Source: Leeuwenhoekiella sp. (GTDB lineage: Bacteria > Bacteroidota > Bacteroidia > Flavobacteriales > Flavobacteriaceae). From it: 64,000 bases of DNA. This document shows, piece by piece, positions 55,845 to 63,939 of this stretch; position 1 is the first letter of the stretch; each line of letters starts with the position of its first letter. Below the pieces are notes generated by a model that had not been told where the DNA came from, did not search any database, and saw nothing but the letters and a program-made list of their open reading frames with translations. The DNA lies in the NCBI GenBank assembly GCA_002708845.1, contig PAPI01000004.1, positions 62,001 to 126,000 on the forward strand, in the 5' to 3' direction. The translations under genes were made by a program, and so were the position numbers.

Positions 55845-56589
55845 CGCTCCATTAATCTCAATTGTAACGCCTTGTTACAACTCGGCTGCGTATATCGAAG
55901 CGACTGTAAAATCCATTAAAAATCAAAGTATTACAGACTGGGAGTTATTGCTGGTAGATGACGGCTCTATAGATCAAACGCTGCAGATTATAAGTAAACT
56001 GGCAGCAGAGGACGCACGCATTTCCTATTTCAGGCAACCAGAGAACAAGGGTCCGGCGGCTGCTCGTAATCTGGGTATTAAAAAGGCAAAGGGTGATTAT
56101 TTAACCTTTATTGATGCTGACGATTTGTGGTTTCCACAGTTTTTGGAGCGCAGTCTTGAGGCTACCCGGAAGCACGCTTTTGTTTTTAGTTCGTACCAGC
56201 GTCTTGATGAAAACCTGCAACCCTATCTTTCTGATTTTATCGTACCGAAACGTGTAAGCTATACAGATATTTTGAAGAGCAATTCGATAAGTTGTCTTAC
56301 CGCTTTTATTGATATTTCCCAGCTTGGTAAAAAGTATATGCCTTTGATTAAAAAGCGACAGGATATGGGTTTGTGGCTACAGTATTTAAAGCAAACCGGC
56401 TTCGCATACGGTATTCAGGAGCCACTTGCCGTTTACCGAATACGCAAAAATTCGCTTTCGCGTAATAAAGCAGCCTTGCTCAAATATCAATGGCAGTTCT
56501 ATAGAGAATTTGCTGAACTAAATCCTATACAATCGGCCTATTATATGGCGTGCTGGGCGTACAATGGCTTTGTGAAATACCGCAATTAA
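55822..56589 (+). CDS. Glycosyltransferase family 2
   Basis: A 255-residue GT-A enzyme. PLISIVTPCYNSAAYIEATV is the first nucleotide-binding strand, LLVDDGSIDQT the second and FIDADDLWF the DxD-type motif; ENKGPAAARNLGIKKAKGDY lies between. Short length without transmembrane anchor suggests a soluble or peripheral enzyme that extends the lipid-linked unit. Start overlaps the end of the sugar transferase gene; the last bases overlap the convergent CapK-like gene by 4. Confidence 0.92.
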   Translation: MAIKKPINAPLISIVTPCYNSAAYIEATVKSIKNQSITDWELLLVDDGSIDQTLQIISKLAAEDARISYFRQPENKGPAAARNLGIKKAKGDYLTFIDADDLWFPQFLERSLEATRKHAFVFSSYQRLDENLQPYLSDFIVPKRVSYTDILKSNSISCLTAFIDISQLGKKYMPLIKKRQDMGLWLQYLKQTGFAYGIQEPLAVYRIRKNSLSRNKAALLKYQWQFYREFAELNPIQSAYYMACWAYNGFVKYRN

Positions 56590-57878
56590 AAACTTCGGGT
56601 GAATTGCTTCAGTTTACCGCGAGTGCTTCGGTCTAAATTTGTTTTTCGTTCTATTTTAATGGTTACATCCTGCCCGAAATAATGCAACAACGCCCGTTTT
56701 ATTTTTTGAATTTCCGCTTCGGCGAAAGCTTTATCTGCCACATATTCTACTTCAAAACGATCAGGCTTTGACTGATTGATGACAAATTCTTTTACCGAGC
56801 CGGTATCACTAATAATTTCTTTGGTTACATAGTAAAATGCAAGAGCCGGAATCTTTTTTCCGTCAGGCAACAGCGCATAATCCCCAATACGGCCTTCCAG
56901 CTTGCTTAAAACCGGCAAGCCATCCTTAAAATTTAAAGTACCAAGATCACCTAGTTCATAACGGATAAACGGATGTGCCTTATTGAATAGCGCAGTAATC
57001 ACGATTTTCCCCGAAACACCTTCAGCTACAGGCCGATTATGCTCATCCAGAATTTCTACATAAATCAGCCTTGAGTCTATCTTCAAACTACCACTCGCTT
57101 TACCAATGGCAATGATTCCGGTTTCTGAGGCACCGTATTCATTGATAATGGGAATGCCAAACTGGTTTTCAAGTAACTGTAAATCTTCCGGAAACAGCAT
57201 TTCGGCTGTGACAATGCAGTGCGTGAGGCTCGGGCAAATTTCTTTTAGAATCACACCTTTTTCGGCTAAAAACCGGGCAAAAAGCACCAACGAACTAGTA
57301 TAACCGTTGAGGTACCCGTATTTTTTAGTCTTAAAATGACGAATGAAGTTTTCAAAATTTTCTGACGAAGTATTAAAAATGGGAAAGCGGTAACGGTTTC
57401 CCAAAACGTCTTTAAAACGCTCTTTGTAATGTTCCACACCGCTTTTAGGAATACCGTAAAAACGAGCTTCTGGCAAAGCGATATCGATGCCCAGTCCTGT
57501 ATATAAATCCTGTATGGAAGCCCACGTCAACGCGTGTGCAAATTTATCTTTAGCAAAAATGAATGGATTCCCCGATGAGCCAGAGGTCTTGTGTTTATGA
57601 ATATTTTTTTCTGAAATGCCCAGAGCCAGTCGGTTTTTGAGCGGTTGTTGTAAATCGCTTTTGGTCAACACCGGCAGGGAATCCCAATCGGTAAATTTTC
57701 CGGCTAAATCCTGATAAAAAGGGTTTTTGCTTAGGTGATGCTCGAGAATTTCAGCTTTTTTAGTTTCGGCATACGCCGAATAATCCCGTTCTAGTTCAGC
57801 CTGCAGCTGCTGCAGTTTGCTTTTTGCGGCTGCGATGGGATAGCCGCTAAGGCGCAGACTGAGGTTGGTTAAATTCAC
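56586..57878 (-). CDS. CapK/PaaK-like AMP-forming ligase
   Basis: A 430-residue ANL-superfamily enzyme related to phenylacetate-CoA ligase and to CapK of capsule clusters. Motifs: KTSGSSGNPFIFAKDKFAHA (P-loop-like A3), EYGASETGIIA (A5) and YELGDLGTLNF (A7). In capsule loci CapK-like proteins probably activate a carboxylate used to decorate sugars, e.g. acyl or amino-acid groups. Opposite strand, convergent with the GT2 gene. Its AFAEA peptide is coded by GCTTTCGCCGAAGC, close to the palindrome noted elsewhere. Confidence 0.85.
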   Translation of the reverse strand: MNLTNLSLRLSGYPIAAAKSKLQQLQAELERDYSAYAETKKAEILEHHLSKNPFYQDLAGKFTDWDSLPVLTKSDLQQPLKNRLALGISEKNIHKHKTSGSSGNPFIFAKDKFAHALTWASIQDLYTGLGIDIALPEARFYGIPKSGVEHYKERFKDVLGNRYRFPIFNTSSENFENFIRHFKTKKYGYLNGYTSSLVLFARFLAEKGVILKEICPSLTHCIVTAEMLFPEDLQLLENQFGIPIINEYGASETGIIAIGKASGSLKIDSRLIYVEILDEHNRPVAEGVSGKIVITALFNKAHPFIRYELGDLGTLNFKDGLPVLSKLEGRIGDYALLPDGKKIPALAFYYVTKEIISDTGSVKEFVINQSKPDRFEVEYVADKAFAEAEIQKIKRALLHYFGQDVTIKIERKTNLDRSTRGKLKQFTRSF

Positions 57879-57912
57879 AAGACTAAAATTAGTAGGTCAA
57901 TTTACAAACATT

Positions 57913-57920
57913 TATTTTTG
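57913..57920 (+). promoter_or_regulatory. Candidate -7 promoter element for purD
   Basis: TATTTTTG matches TAnnTTTG, 28 bases before purD in a 70-base divergent gap with the CapK-like gene. Confidence 0.45.
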
Positions 57921-57948
57921 GGGCTTAATTAATTTTTAAGCTCATCTG

Positions 57949-59220
57949 ATGCATATTCTAATTCTGGGCGCCGGCGGGCGTGAACATACATTTGCCTATA
58001 AAATCGCTCAAAGTCCTAAATGTGAAAAGCTTTTTGTAGCTCCGGGTAACGCCGGTACAGCCGGTATCGCAACTAACGTTCCGGTTTCGGTAACCGATTT
58101 TGAAGCGATAAAAAAGCTGGTTTTACAGGAAAATATTGATATGGTTGTCGTTGGCCCAGAAGATCCGCTGGTACACGGGGTGTATGATTTCTTTAAAAAT
58201 GATAAGGAACTCGGGCAGGTTGCGGTTATTGGTCCGTCAAAACGCGGAGCGTTACTGGAAGGCAGTAAAGAGCGGGCTAAAGAATTTATGGCCATGTACA
58301 ATATTCCCACGGCAGCTTATGAGAGTTTCAAAGCCGAAAGCCTGGAGGCCGGAAAAGCATTTCTCGAAGAGCTTAAGCCTCCTTACGTGCTTAAAGCAGA
58401 TGGACTGGCAGCCGGGAAAGGCGTGGTTATCCTGAATGATCTTGATGAGGCCAAAGCAGAATTGGCAGATATGCTCACTAATAAAAAGTTTGGTGCTGCC
58501 AGCGAAACGGTAGTAATCGAAGAGTTTTTAGACGGTATTGAGCTCAGCGTTTTTGTGCTTACAGATGGTAAAAATTACATCACTTTGCCTACGGCGAAAG
58601 ATTACAAACGCATTGGTGAGGGGGATAAAGGCCTGAATACTGGTGGTATGGGAGCAGTTTCTCCGGTTCCATTTGCAGATGTGGCTTTTATGGAAAAAAT
58701 CGAAAATCGAATTGTAAAACCTACGATTGAAGGTCTAAAGGCTGAAGAAATTGAGTACAAGGGCTTTATTTTTATCGGACTTATCAAAGTAGGGGATGAC
58801 CCTAAAGTGATTGAATACAACGTGCGTATGGGTGACCCGGAAACTGAAGTTGTGCTGCCGCGTATCAAGAACGATCTAGTAGAAGTATTTGAAAAAGTTG
58901 CTGCGCAAAAATTAAACGAGGTCAATCTGGATTTAGATCCCAGATCTGCGGCTACCGTGATGCTCGTTAGCGGCGGCTATCCCGAAAGTTATGAGAAAGG
59001 TAAGGTTTTAACCGGATCAGAAACAGTTGAAGATTCACTGGTTTTTCACGCGGGCACCAGCCTCAAGGATGATGAGGTGATTACCTCGGGGGGTCGTGTG
59101 ATGGCGGTAACTTCACTTCACGATGATTTTAGGGAAGCGCTTAAAACATCCTATAAAAATATTGAGAAAATCAAGTTTGACAAGATGAACTACCGCAAAG
59201 ACATCGGTTTTGATCTTTAA
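57949..59220 (+). CDS. purD: Phosphoribosylamine-glycine ligase
   Basis: A 423-residue ATP-grasp enzyme of purine synthesis (GAR synthetase). LILGAGGREHTFAYKIAQSP is the N-terminal pattern, PYVLKADGLAAGKGVVIL and VVIEEFLDGIELSVFVLTDG the ATP-grasp core, and NVRMGDPETEVVLPRI the conserved metal-binding block. Length and order are those of the stand-alone enzyme (no PurM/PurN fusion). A strong terminator separates it from the small minus-strand gene. Confidence 0.98.
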   Translation: MHILILGAGGREHTFAYKIAQSPKCEKLFVAPGNAGTAGIATNVPVSVTDFEAIKKLVLQENIDMVVVGPEDPLVHGVYDFFKNDKELGQVAVIGPSKRGALLEGSKERAKEFMAMYNIPTAAYESFKAESLEAGKAFLEELKPPYVLKADGLAAGKGVVILNDLDEAKAELADMLTNKKFGAASETVVIEEFLDGIELSVFVLTDGKNYITLPTAKDYKRIGEGDKGLNTGGMGAVSPVPFADVAFMEKIENRIVKPTIEGLKAEEIEYKGFIFIGLIKVGDDPKVIEYNVRMGDPETEVVLPRIKNDLVEVFEKVAAQKLNEVNLDLDPRSAATVMLVSGGYPESYEKGKVLTGSETVEDSLVFHAGTSLKDDEVITSGGRVMAVTSLHDDFREALKTSYKNIEKIKFDKMNYRKDIGFDL

Positions 59221-59239
59221 AACAGCATTTTATTTCAAT

Positions 59240-59268
59240 AAAAAAGCCTGCACATTGCAGGCTTTTTT
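59240..59268. terminator. Bidirectional terminator after purD
   Basis: AAAAAAGCCTGCA/TGCAGGCTTTTTT with a 3-base loop and T-runs on both strands, between purD and the convergent small gene. Confidence 0.9.
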
Positions 59269-59289
59269 AATATGATAAGGGAACAAAAA

Positions 59290-59505
59290 TTAGTTGTTGA
59301 GGTTGTGATGTTCCTGACTGTCAAATTTATTAAGTTGCATACACCAGTAAACAAATGCTGCTGATACGATTAAGATAAAAACAACGTTGATAAGGTTTGC
59401 AGCCAACCAGCTTTCATCCTGCAATTGACGTAACCAGTCAAGTGGTTTAAAAGCCACATTAACAAAAAAATCCTGAATTCCGTAAAATAAATCTTTCAAT
59501 TCCAT
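59290..59505 (-). CDS. Small membrane protein (DUF6341-like)
   Basis: A 71-residue protein: an amphipathic N-terminus (LKDLFYGIQDFFVNVAFKP), a linker with LQDESW, one transmembrane helix (AANLINVVFILIVSAAFVYW) and a short polar tail. This pattern, next to purD and a DUF6427-like gene, is what I know as flavobacterial DUF6341; function unknown. It is divergent from the next gene. Confidence 0.78.
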   Translation of the reverse strand: MELKDLFYGIQDFFVNVAFKPLDWLRQLQDESWLAANLINVVFILIVSAAFVYWCMQLNKFDSQEHHNLNN

Positions 59506-59586
59506 AATTGTATACTTTTACATCCTGATTAGGAATGCCGCAACTGTTATTTTAAAGTGTGCGTTGCAAAAATAGAAAAAACTACA

Positions 59587-60519
59587 ATGCTAACAAGCTT
59601 TTTTGGTGCTTCAAAACCTATAAATTTCGCAGTAATCTTATTGGGGGTTATCTTGTTTCTTGCAGGATATTACATACTTTCAGATTATTATGAGCTTACA
59701 GCCCTTAGCGTGTTAAGTCGATTTATGGTTTTATTGTTGTATTTGTTTTCGCTTGGGGTGCTCAATTTTGTGGTAAAACGGAACACTCTTACTCGAAGAA
59801 CAACCTACATTGTCTTTTTCTTCGCCTGTTTTACACTGGCCATTCCACAGACTTTTTTTAATACGAAAATTATACTTTCCGGCTTATTTGTGCTGTTAGC
59901 CTTGCGTCGCATTATAAGTCTCAAATCAGAAAAGGATCAGAAAAAGAAAATCTTTGACGCCGCCTTCTGGATTGCCATCGCCTCCCTGTTTTTCTTCTGG
60001 AGTTTGCTTTTTCTGGTGGTGTTGTATTTTGCCATTTTATTTTATGCTCCTAACGAATACCGAAACTGGTTGCTTCCGTTTGCGGGCCTATTTACTGTTT
60101 TCATTTTAACATTTACCATAAGCCTCTATTATGAGGGCGCTGCAGTATTTGCGCGCAATTATGTGCAATTACCCACCTACGATTTTTCGGCCTATAACAA
60201 CCTGAGGCTCCTATTACCCACTTCATTTATAATAACGCTATATCTATGGTGCGGTTTTAGATATGTATCGCAAATAAGTGACGTAAGCCAAAAATTAAAG
60301 TCATCTTATCTCCTTACGTTTATAAGCTCTGTAGTTGCCTTAATAATCGCAATTATTCTTGCTCCTGAACGGGACGGTAGCGAATTGTATTTTTTGTTTG
60401 GACCCTTGGCTATTATCACAGCTAATTATATAGAAACCAGTAGCGGTTTTTGGTTTAAAGAAATGATGATGTGGCTGGCACTGCTTATGCCTTTTATTGC
60501 AGTCTTATGGGGCGCTTAG
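59587..60519 (+). CDS. DUF6427-like polytopic membrane protein
   Basis: A 310-residue protein with about nine hydrophobic helices, starting at the ATG at 59587 (MLTSFFGASKPINFAVILLG), with the SFFGASKPINF beginning characteristic of the flavobacterial DUF6427 family; an earlier in-frame start would add ten hydrophilic residues. Function unknown. The stop overlaps the start of the restriction-endonuclease-like gene by 13 bases. Confidence 0.82.
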   Translation: MLTSFFGASKPINFAVILLGVILFLAGYYILSDYYELTALSVLSRFMVLLLYLFSLGVLNFVVKRNTLTRRTTYIVFFFACFTLAIPQTFFNTKIILSGLFVLLALRRIISLKSEKDQKKKIFDAAFWIAIASLFFFWSLLFLVVLYFAILFYAPNEYRNWLLPFAGLFTVFILTFTISLYYEGAAVFARNYVQLPTYDFSAYNNLRLLLPTSFIITLYLWCGFRYVSQISDVSQKLKSSYLLTFISSVVALIIAIILAPERDGSELYFLFGPLAIITANYIETSSGFWFKEMMMWLALLMPFIAVLWGA

Positions 60520-61151
60520 ATTTACAGGTTATTGAAAACCAACTAAAAAAGCGCTGGGCCTATCCTGAGCACTGGTTTCAAAAGCAAAATGATCTCTGGG
60601 ATTCGCGCAGCAATTTTATTTATAATTCGCCAGATTTTGAGAATTTAATTTCAAGTATTAATCAGGAAGCAAAACTGCACAGTCTTGATGTTCAAATGTT
60701 TTTTCAATATGCAGTTAACCGCTGGTATAATTACTGGAGCGCCCGCGCTGTAGAACAGATATTTTGTGATATTCCGGGAGTTTTGCCGGCAAAAAATGCA
60801 AAAGACCGCCTGGTCGATTTTAGTATAGACGGAATTAATTTTGACCATAAGACCTCTGTTTTTCCTAGAGGCTTTGGTAAAGATCTCGCTTTCGCGAAAG
60901 CAAATCTTACTGCACTTATAAACTGGCTTTATGCCAATCAAAGTACCGGGAAGCGTTATCACCGATCAAATCGACTTTTTCTAGTGGTTTTTAAAAAAGA
61001 CGGCAGGCACTATCAATTAAAGGCAGAAATCTCCTGGTTGCAAAAGCTTATTGCAGATTATGTGAGTACTTTTGACAGCTCAAAATTAGTTGCGGTCTCA
61101 ACACCTGATCAAAAAACCGCATTTTCAGACATTATCTGGGCTGTTCGATGA
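60507..61151 (+). CDS. Candidate type II restriction endonuclease (PD-(D/E)xK-like)
   Basis: A 214-residue soluble protein, start at ATG 60507. No family is recognised by eye, but residues 101-115 (RLVDFSIDGINFDHK) contain D104 and D113-H-K115, the D...DxK arrangement of PD-(D/E)xK nucleases, with E83 as a possible third acid. It overlaps by 4 bases (ATGA) the start of a DNA adenine methyltransferase, the standard organisation of a type II restriction-modification pair. It overlaps the upstream DUF6427 gene by 13 bases, so it has no promoter of its own. It carries GCTTTCGCGAAAGC at 60888-60901. Confidence 0.65.
   Translation: MGRLDLQVIENQLKKRWAYPEHWFQKQNDLWDSRSNFIYNSPDFENLISSINQEAKLHSLDVQMFFQYAVNRWYNYWSARAVEQIFCDIPGVLPAKNAKDRLVDFSIDGINFDHKTSVFPRGFGKDLAFAKANLTALINWLYANQSTGKRYHRSNRLFLVVFKKDGRHYQLKAEISWLQKLIADYVSTFDSSKLVAVSTPDQKTAFSDIIWAVR
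60888..60901. repeat. 14-bp palindrome GCTTTCGCGAAAGC inside the nuclease gene
   Basis: Identical to 45470-45483, again in frame as Ala-Phe-Ala-Lys-Ala. Confidence 0.85.
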
Positions 61152-62143
61152 ATTATATTGGTTCAAAATATAAACTCTCTTCCTGGCTGCTTAAAAGCAT
61201 CAAGCACGTATGTGGTAACGATTTATCAAGTCTTGTTTTTTGTGATTTGTTTGCAGGTACGGGTAGTGTGGGGCGTAGTTTTAAACCTATGGTGCAAACG
61301 GTCATCGCAAACGATCTGGAGTTTTACAGTTATGTTTTAAACCGAAATTATATCGGCAACAATGAGTCTATTGATGCTTCAGCCTATATTGAAGAATTAG
61401 AAAGCCTTCCGCCTGAAGATGGTTTTATCTATAACACCTATAGCGAAGGCGGAGCATCGGGGCGTTTGTATTTTTCGGCCGAAAATGGCAGGAAAATAGA
61501 CGCTATCCGCAGCCAGATTGAAGCTTGGTTTTCGCAAGGCAAAATAGACGAAGACCTGTATTTTTTTCTCCTGACCAGTTTGCTTGAAAGCGCCGATAAG
61601 GTTGCCAATACGGCTTCAGTTTATGGGGCTTATTTGAAAAAACTGAAAAAATCAGCTCAAAAACCACTGACGCTCAAACCTGCTGATTTTGAAATCACTT
61701 CGGGGAATCATTCGGTTTACAACCAAAACAGCAACGAACTAATAAAACAGATTTCAGGCGATATTCTATATCTGGACCCCCCTTATAATTCACGCCAATA
61801 CGGGGCAAATTATCATGTGCTCAATACTATTGCAAAAAAAGATACCTTTGTACCCAAAGGAAAAACCGGGTTGCGCACCTATAAAAAAAGTGCTTTTTGC
61901 AGCAAAAATGAGGTGGCTGCAGCATTTGAAACGTTGATTAAACAGGCACATTTTAAAACCATCTTTTTAAGTTATAACAATGAGGGTTTAATGCCTGCCG
62001 AAACCGTAAAGGCAATTATGCGGCAATATGGCAAATACGATTTGGTCACCACGTCTTATCAGCGTTTTAAAGCCGATAAAACCGAAAATCGCAATCATAA
62101 AGCAACCGGTACAACTGAATATTTACACATTTTAGAAAAATAA
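61148..62143 (+). CDS. D12-class N6-adenine DNA methyltransferase
   Basis: A 331-residue methyltransferase. The N-terminus MNYIGSKYKL is the D12 pattern, the SAM-binding motif I is DLFAGTGSVG (33-42) and the catalytic motif IV is LYLDPPYNSRQYGANYH with D210-P-P-Y213. It should methylate adenine in the recognition site of the adjacent nuclease. It starts 4 bases before the nuclease stop (ATGA), and DUF4254 begins 6 bases after its stop. Recognition sequence cannot be predicted. Confidence 0.92.
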   Translation: MNYIGSKYKLSSWLLKSIKHVCGNDLSSLVFCDLFAGTGSVGRSFKPMVQTVIANDLEFYSYVLNRNYIGNNESIDASAYIEELESLPPEDGFIYNTYSEGGASGRLYFSAENGRKIDAIRSQIEAWFSQGKIDEDLYFFLLTSLLESADKVANTASVYGAYLKKLKKSAQKPLTLKPADFEITSGNHSVYNQNSNELIKQISGDILYLDPPYNSRQYGANYHVLNTIAKKDTFVPKGKTGLRTYKKSAFCSKNEVAAAFETLIKQAHFKTIFLSYNNEGLMPAETVKAIMRQYGKYDLVTTSYQRFKADKTENRNHKATGTTEYLHILEK

Positions 62144-62149
62144 CCAGCC

Positions 62150-62764
62150 ATGATAACACATACCGCAAAACGTATTTTTGAACGTGCTGTAGACGATTAC
62201 CACATAAAAGACCGTGTAGATCAACCCTTTGACAATCCATATGATACTGATGTTGACTTTTTAGAGCATTTGCTGTATCGCAAAGCCTGGATTGACACTG
62301 TGCAATGGCATTATGAAGATCTTATTCGCGACCCAAATATTGACCCTGTAGAAGCCCTTGAGCTAAAACGTAAAATCGATGCCTCAAACCAGGACCGCAC
62401 CGATATGGTGGAGTATATAGATAGTTACTTTCTTAAACTGTATCGCAATGTAGAGCCTAATGATTCGGCAACGATAAATACAGAAAGTCCTGCCTGGGCG
62501 CTGGATCGCCTGGCCATTCTTACCCTGAAGATTTATCATATGGAAGAGGAGGCAAACCGCGAAGACGCTTCAGACGAGCATAAAATCGCCTGCCAGAATA
62601 AGCTTGATGTACTTATTGAGCAGCGCGTAGATTTATGTACTGCGATAGATACCTTGGTACGTGATATAGAGAGCGGCGACAAGTACATGAAAGTCTATAA
62701 GCAGATGAAAATGTACAATGATGATGAGCTAAACCCGGTGTTACGCAGCCAGAATAAAAAATAG
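62150..62764 (+). CDS. DUF4254 domain-containing protein
   Basis: A 204-residue, almost wholly helical soluble protein (DFLEHLLYRKAWIDTVQWHY, WALDRLAILTLKIYHMEEEA). DUF4254 proteins are found in Bacteroidota beside heptosyltransferase-like genes, as here: the GT9 gene begins directly after its stop codon. Their role is not established; the placement suggests help in lipopolysaccharide core or glycan assembly. It is in the same reading run as the methyltransferase. Confidence 0.88.
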   Translation: MITHTAKRIFERAVDDYHIKDRVDQPFDNPYDTDVDFLEHLLYRKAWIDTVQWHYEDLIRDPNIDPVEALELKRKIDASNQDRTDMVEYIDSYFLKLYRNVEPNDSATINTESPAWALDRLAILTLKIYHMEEEANREDASDEHKIACQNKLDVLIEQRVDLCTAIDTLVRDIESGDKYMKVYKQMKMYNDDELNPVLRSQNKK

Positions 62765-63805
62765 ATGACGGTTGCCCAAAATCCCCACATTCTGTGCATA
62801 CGGCTTTCTGCAATGGGGGATGTGGCGATGACCGTACCCGTATTAATAGCCTTGACACGTACCTACCCCAATCTGGAGGTCACGGTAGTGTCAAGGCCTT
62901 TTTTTTTACCTTTCTTTGAGCCGTTGGAGCGCGTACATTTTTTTGGTGCTGATGTTAAGGGCACGTACAAAGGAGCCGTTGGGCTCTATAGACTCTATAA
63001 AGATCTGGAGCCCAGCCGATTTACGGCAATCGCCGATTTGCACAATGTGATCCGCTCCAATGTACTGCGATCTTTTTTCCGCCTACGCGGAAGCAAATCG
63101 GCACAAATTGATAAGGGTAGGGCTGAAAAGAAAGCCTTAACACGAGAGCACAATAAGGATTTTAGACCACTCAAAAGCACCCACGCACGTTATGCCGAAG
63201 TATTTGAAAAGCTGGGCTATCCGGTACAATTAACCGGCAACGAGCTCCTGGCAAAACAACCCATTACTGATAGCATTCGTGCTCATGTAGGTCACGAGCC
63301 GCAGAAATGGCTAGGTATAGCGCCTTTTGCTGCACACGCCGGCAAGCACTATCCGTTGGAGTTGATGGATGCTGTTTTAGCTCAATTGAATAAAGAACCG
63401 TATAAAATTATTTTGTTTGGCGGCGGGGCCGAAGAAACACAGACCCTGCAAAGCTTTGCTGACAAATATCCCAATTGTGTTTCGGTGGCGGGCAGATTCA
63501 GCTTTGCTGAAGAATTGGCCCTCATCTCCCATCTTGACGCCATGCTGGCGATGGATAGTGGCAATGGGCATCTTGCCGCGCTTTTTGGAATTCCAGTGGT
63601 GACGATGTGGGGGGTGACGCATCCGTATCTGGGCTTTACGCCATACGGTCAACCAGAAGAAAATCAATTGCTATCAGATCGCAAGCAGTTTCCGGCAATT
63701 CCCACTTCGGTTTATGGCAATAAAGTCCCTGCGGATTATGAGAAAGCGATGTACAGCATTAAACCGCAACAGGTAGTTGATCGTATCAAAACGATTTTAG
63801 CGTAA
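62765..63805 (+). CDS. Glycosyltransferase family 9 (heptosyltransferase-like)
   Basis: A 346-residue GT-B enzyme of LPS-core type. CIRLSAMGDVAMTVPVLIAL is the N-terminal GT9 motif with the conserved G-D; LGIAPFAAHAGKHYPLELMD and MDSGNGHLAALFGIPVVTMW are the ADP-sugar-binding blocks. It probably adds a heptose or related sugar to lipid A core. It follows the DUF4254 stop (TAG-ATG) without gap, ending the operon that starts at DUF6427. Confidence 0.93.
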   Translation: MTVAQNPHILCIRLSAMGDVAMTVPVLIALTRTYPNLEVTVVSRPFFLPFFEPLERVHFFGADVKGTYKGAVGLYRLYKDLEPSRFTAIADLHNVIRSNVLRSFFRLRGSKSAQIDKGRAEKKALTREHNKDFRPLKSTHARYAEVFEKLGYPVQLTGNELLAKQPITDSIRAHVGHEPQKWLGIAPFAAHAGKHYPLELMDAVLAQLNKEPYKIILFGGGAEETQTLQSFADKYPNCVSVAGRFSFAEELALISHLDAMLAMDSGNGHLAALFGIPVVTMWGVTHPYLGFTPYGQPEENQLLSDRKQFPAIPTSVYGNKVPADYEKAMYSIKPQQVVDRIKTILA

Positions 63806-63853
63806 ACTATCCTGTACAGGTGATCTCTTTTTTTACTTCCGATTATCAGATTT

Positions 63854-63939
63854 GGGCGTGACCCTACGGGTCGGGCTATTCGCTACAAGTTTATGCCCAA
63901 TAAAATGGGCATAAAGCTTTTCACTTCTATCCCTCACGC
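63854..63939. repeat. Structured intergenic repeat with three-way-junction potential
   Basis: The closing arms GCGTGA (63856-63861) and TCACGC (63934-63939) enclose two hairpins: ACCC-TAC-GGGT (63861-63871) and TTTATGCCC/GGGCATAAA (63890-63898, 63907-63915). The intervening TCGGGCTATTCGCTACAA resembles a dispersed repeat I associate with flavobacterial intergenic regions. No ORF is present from 63806 to the window end. Confidence 0.55.
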
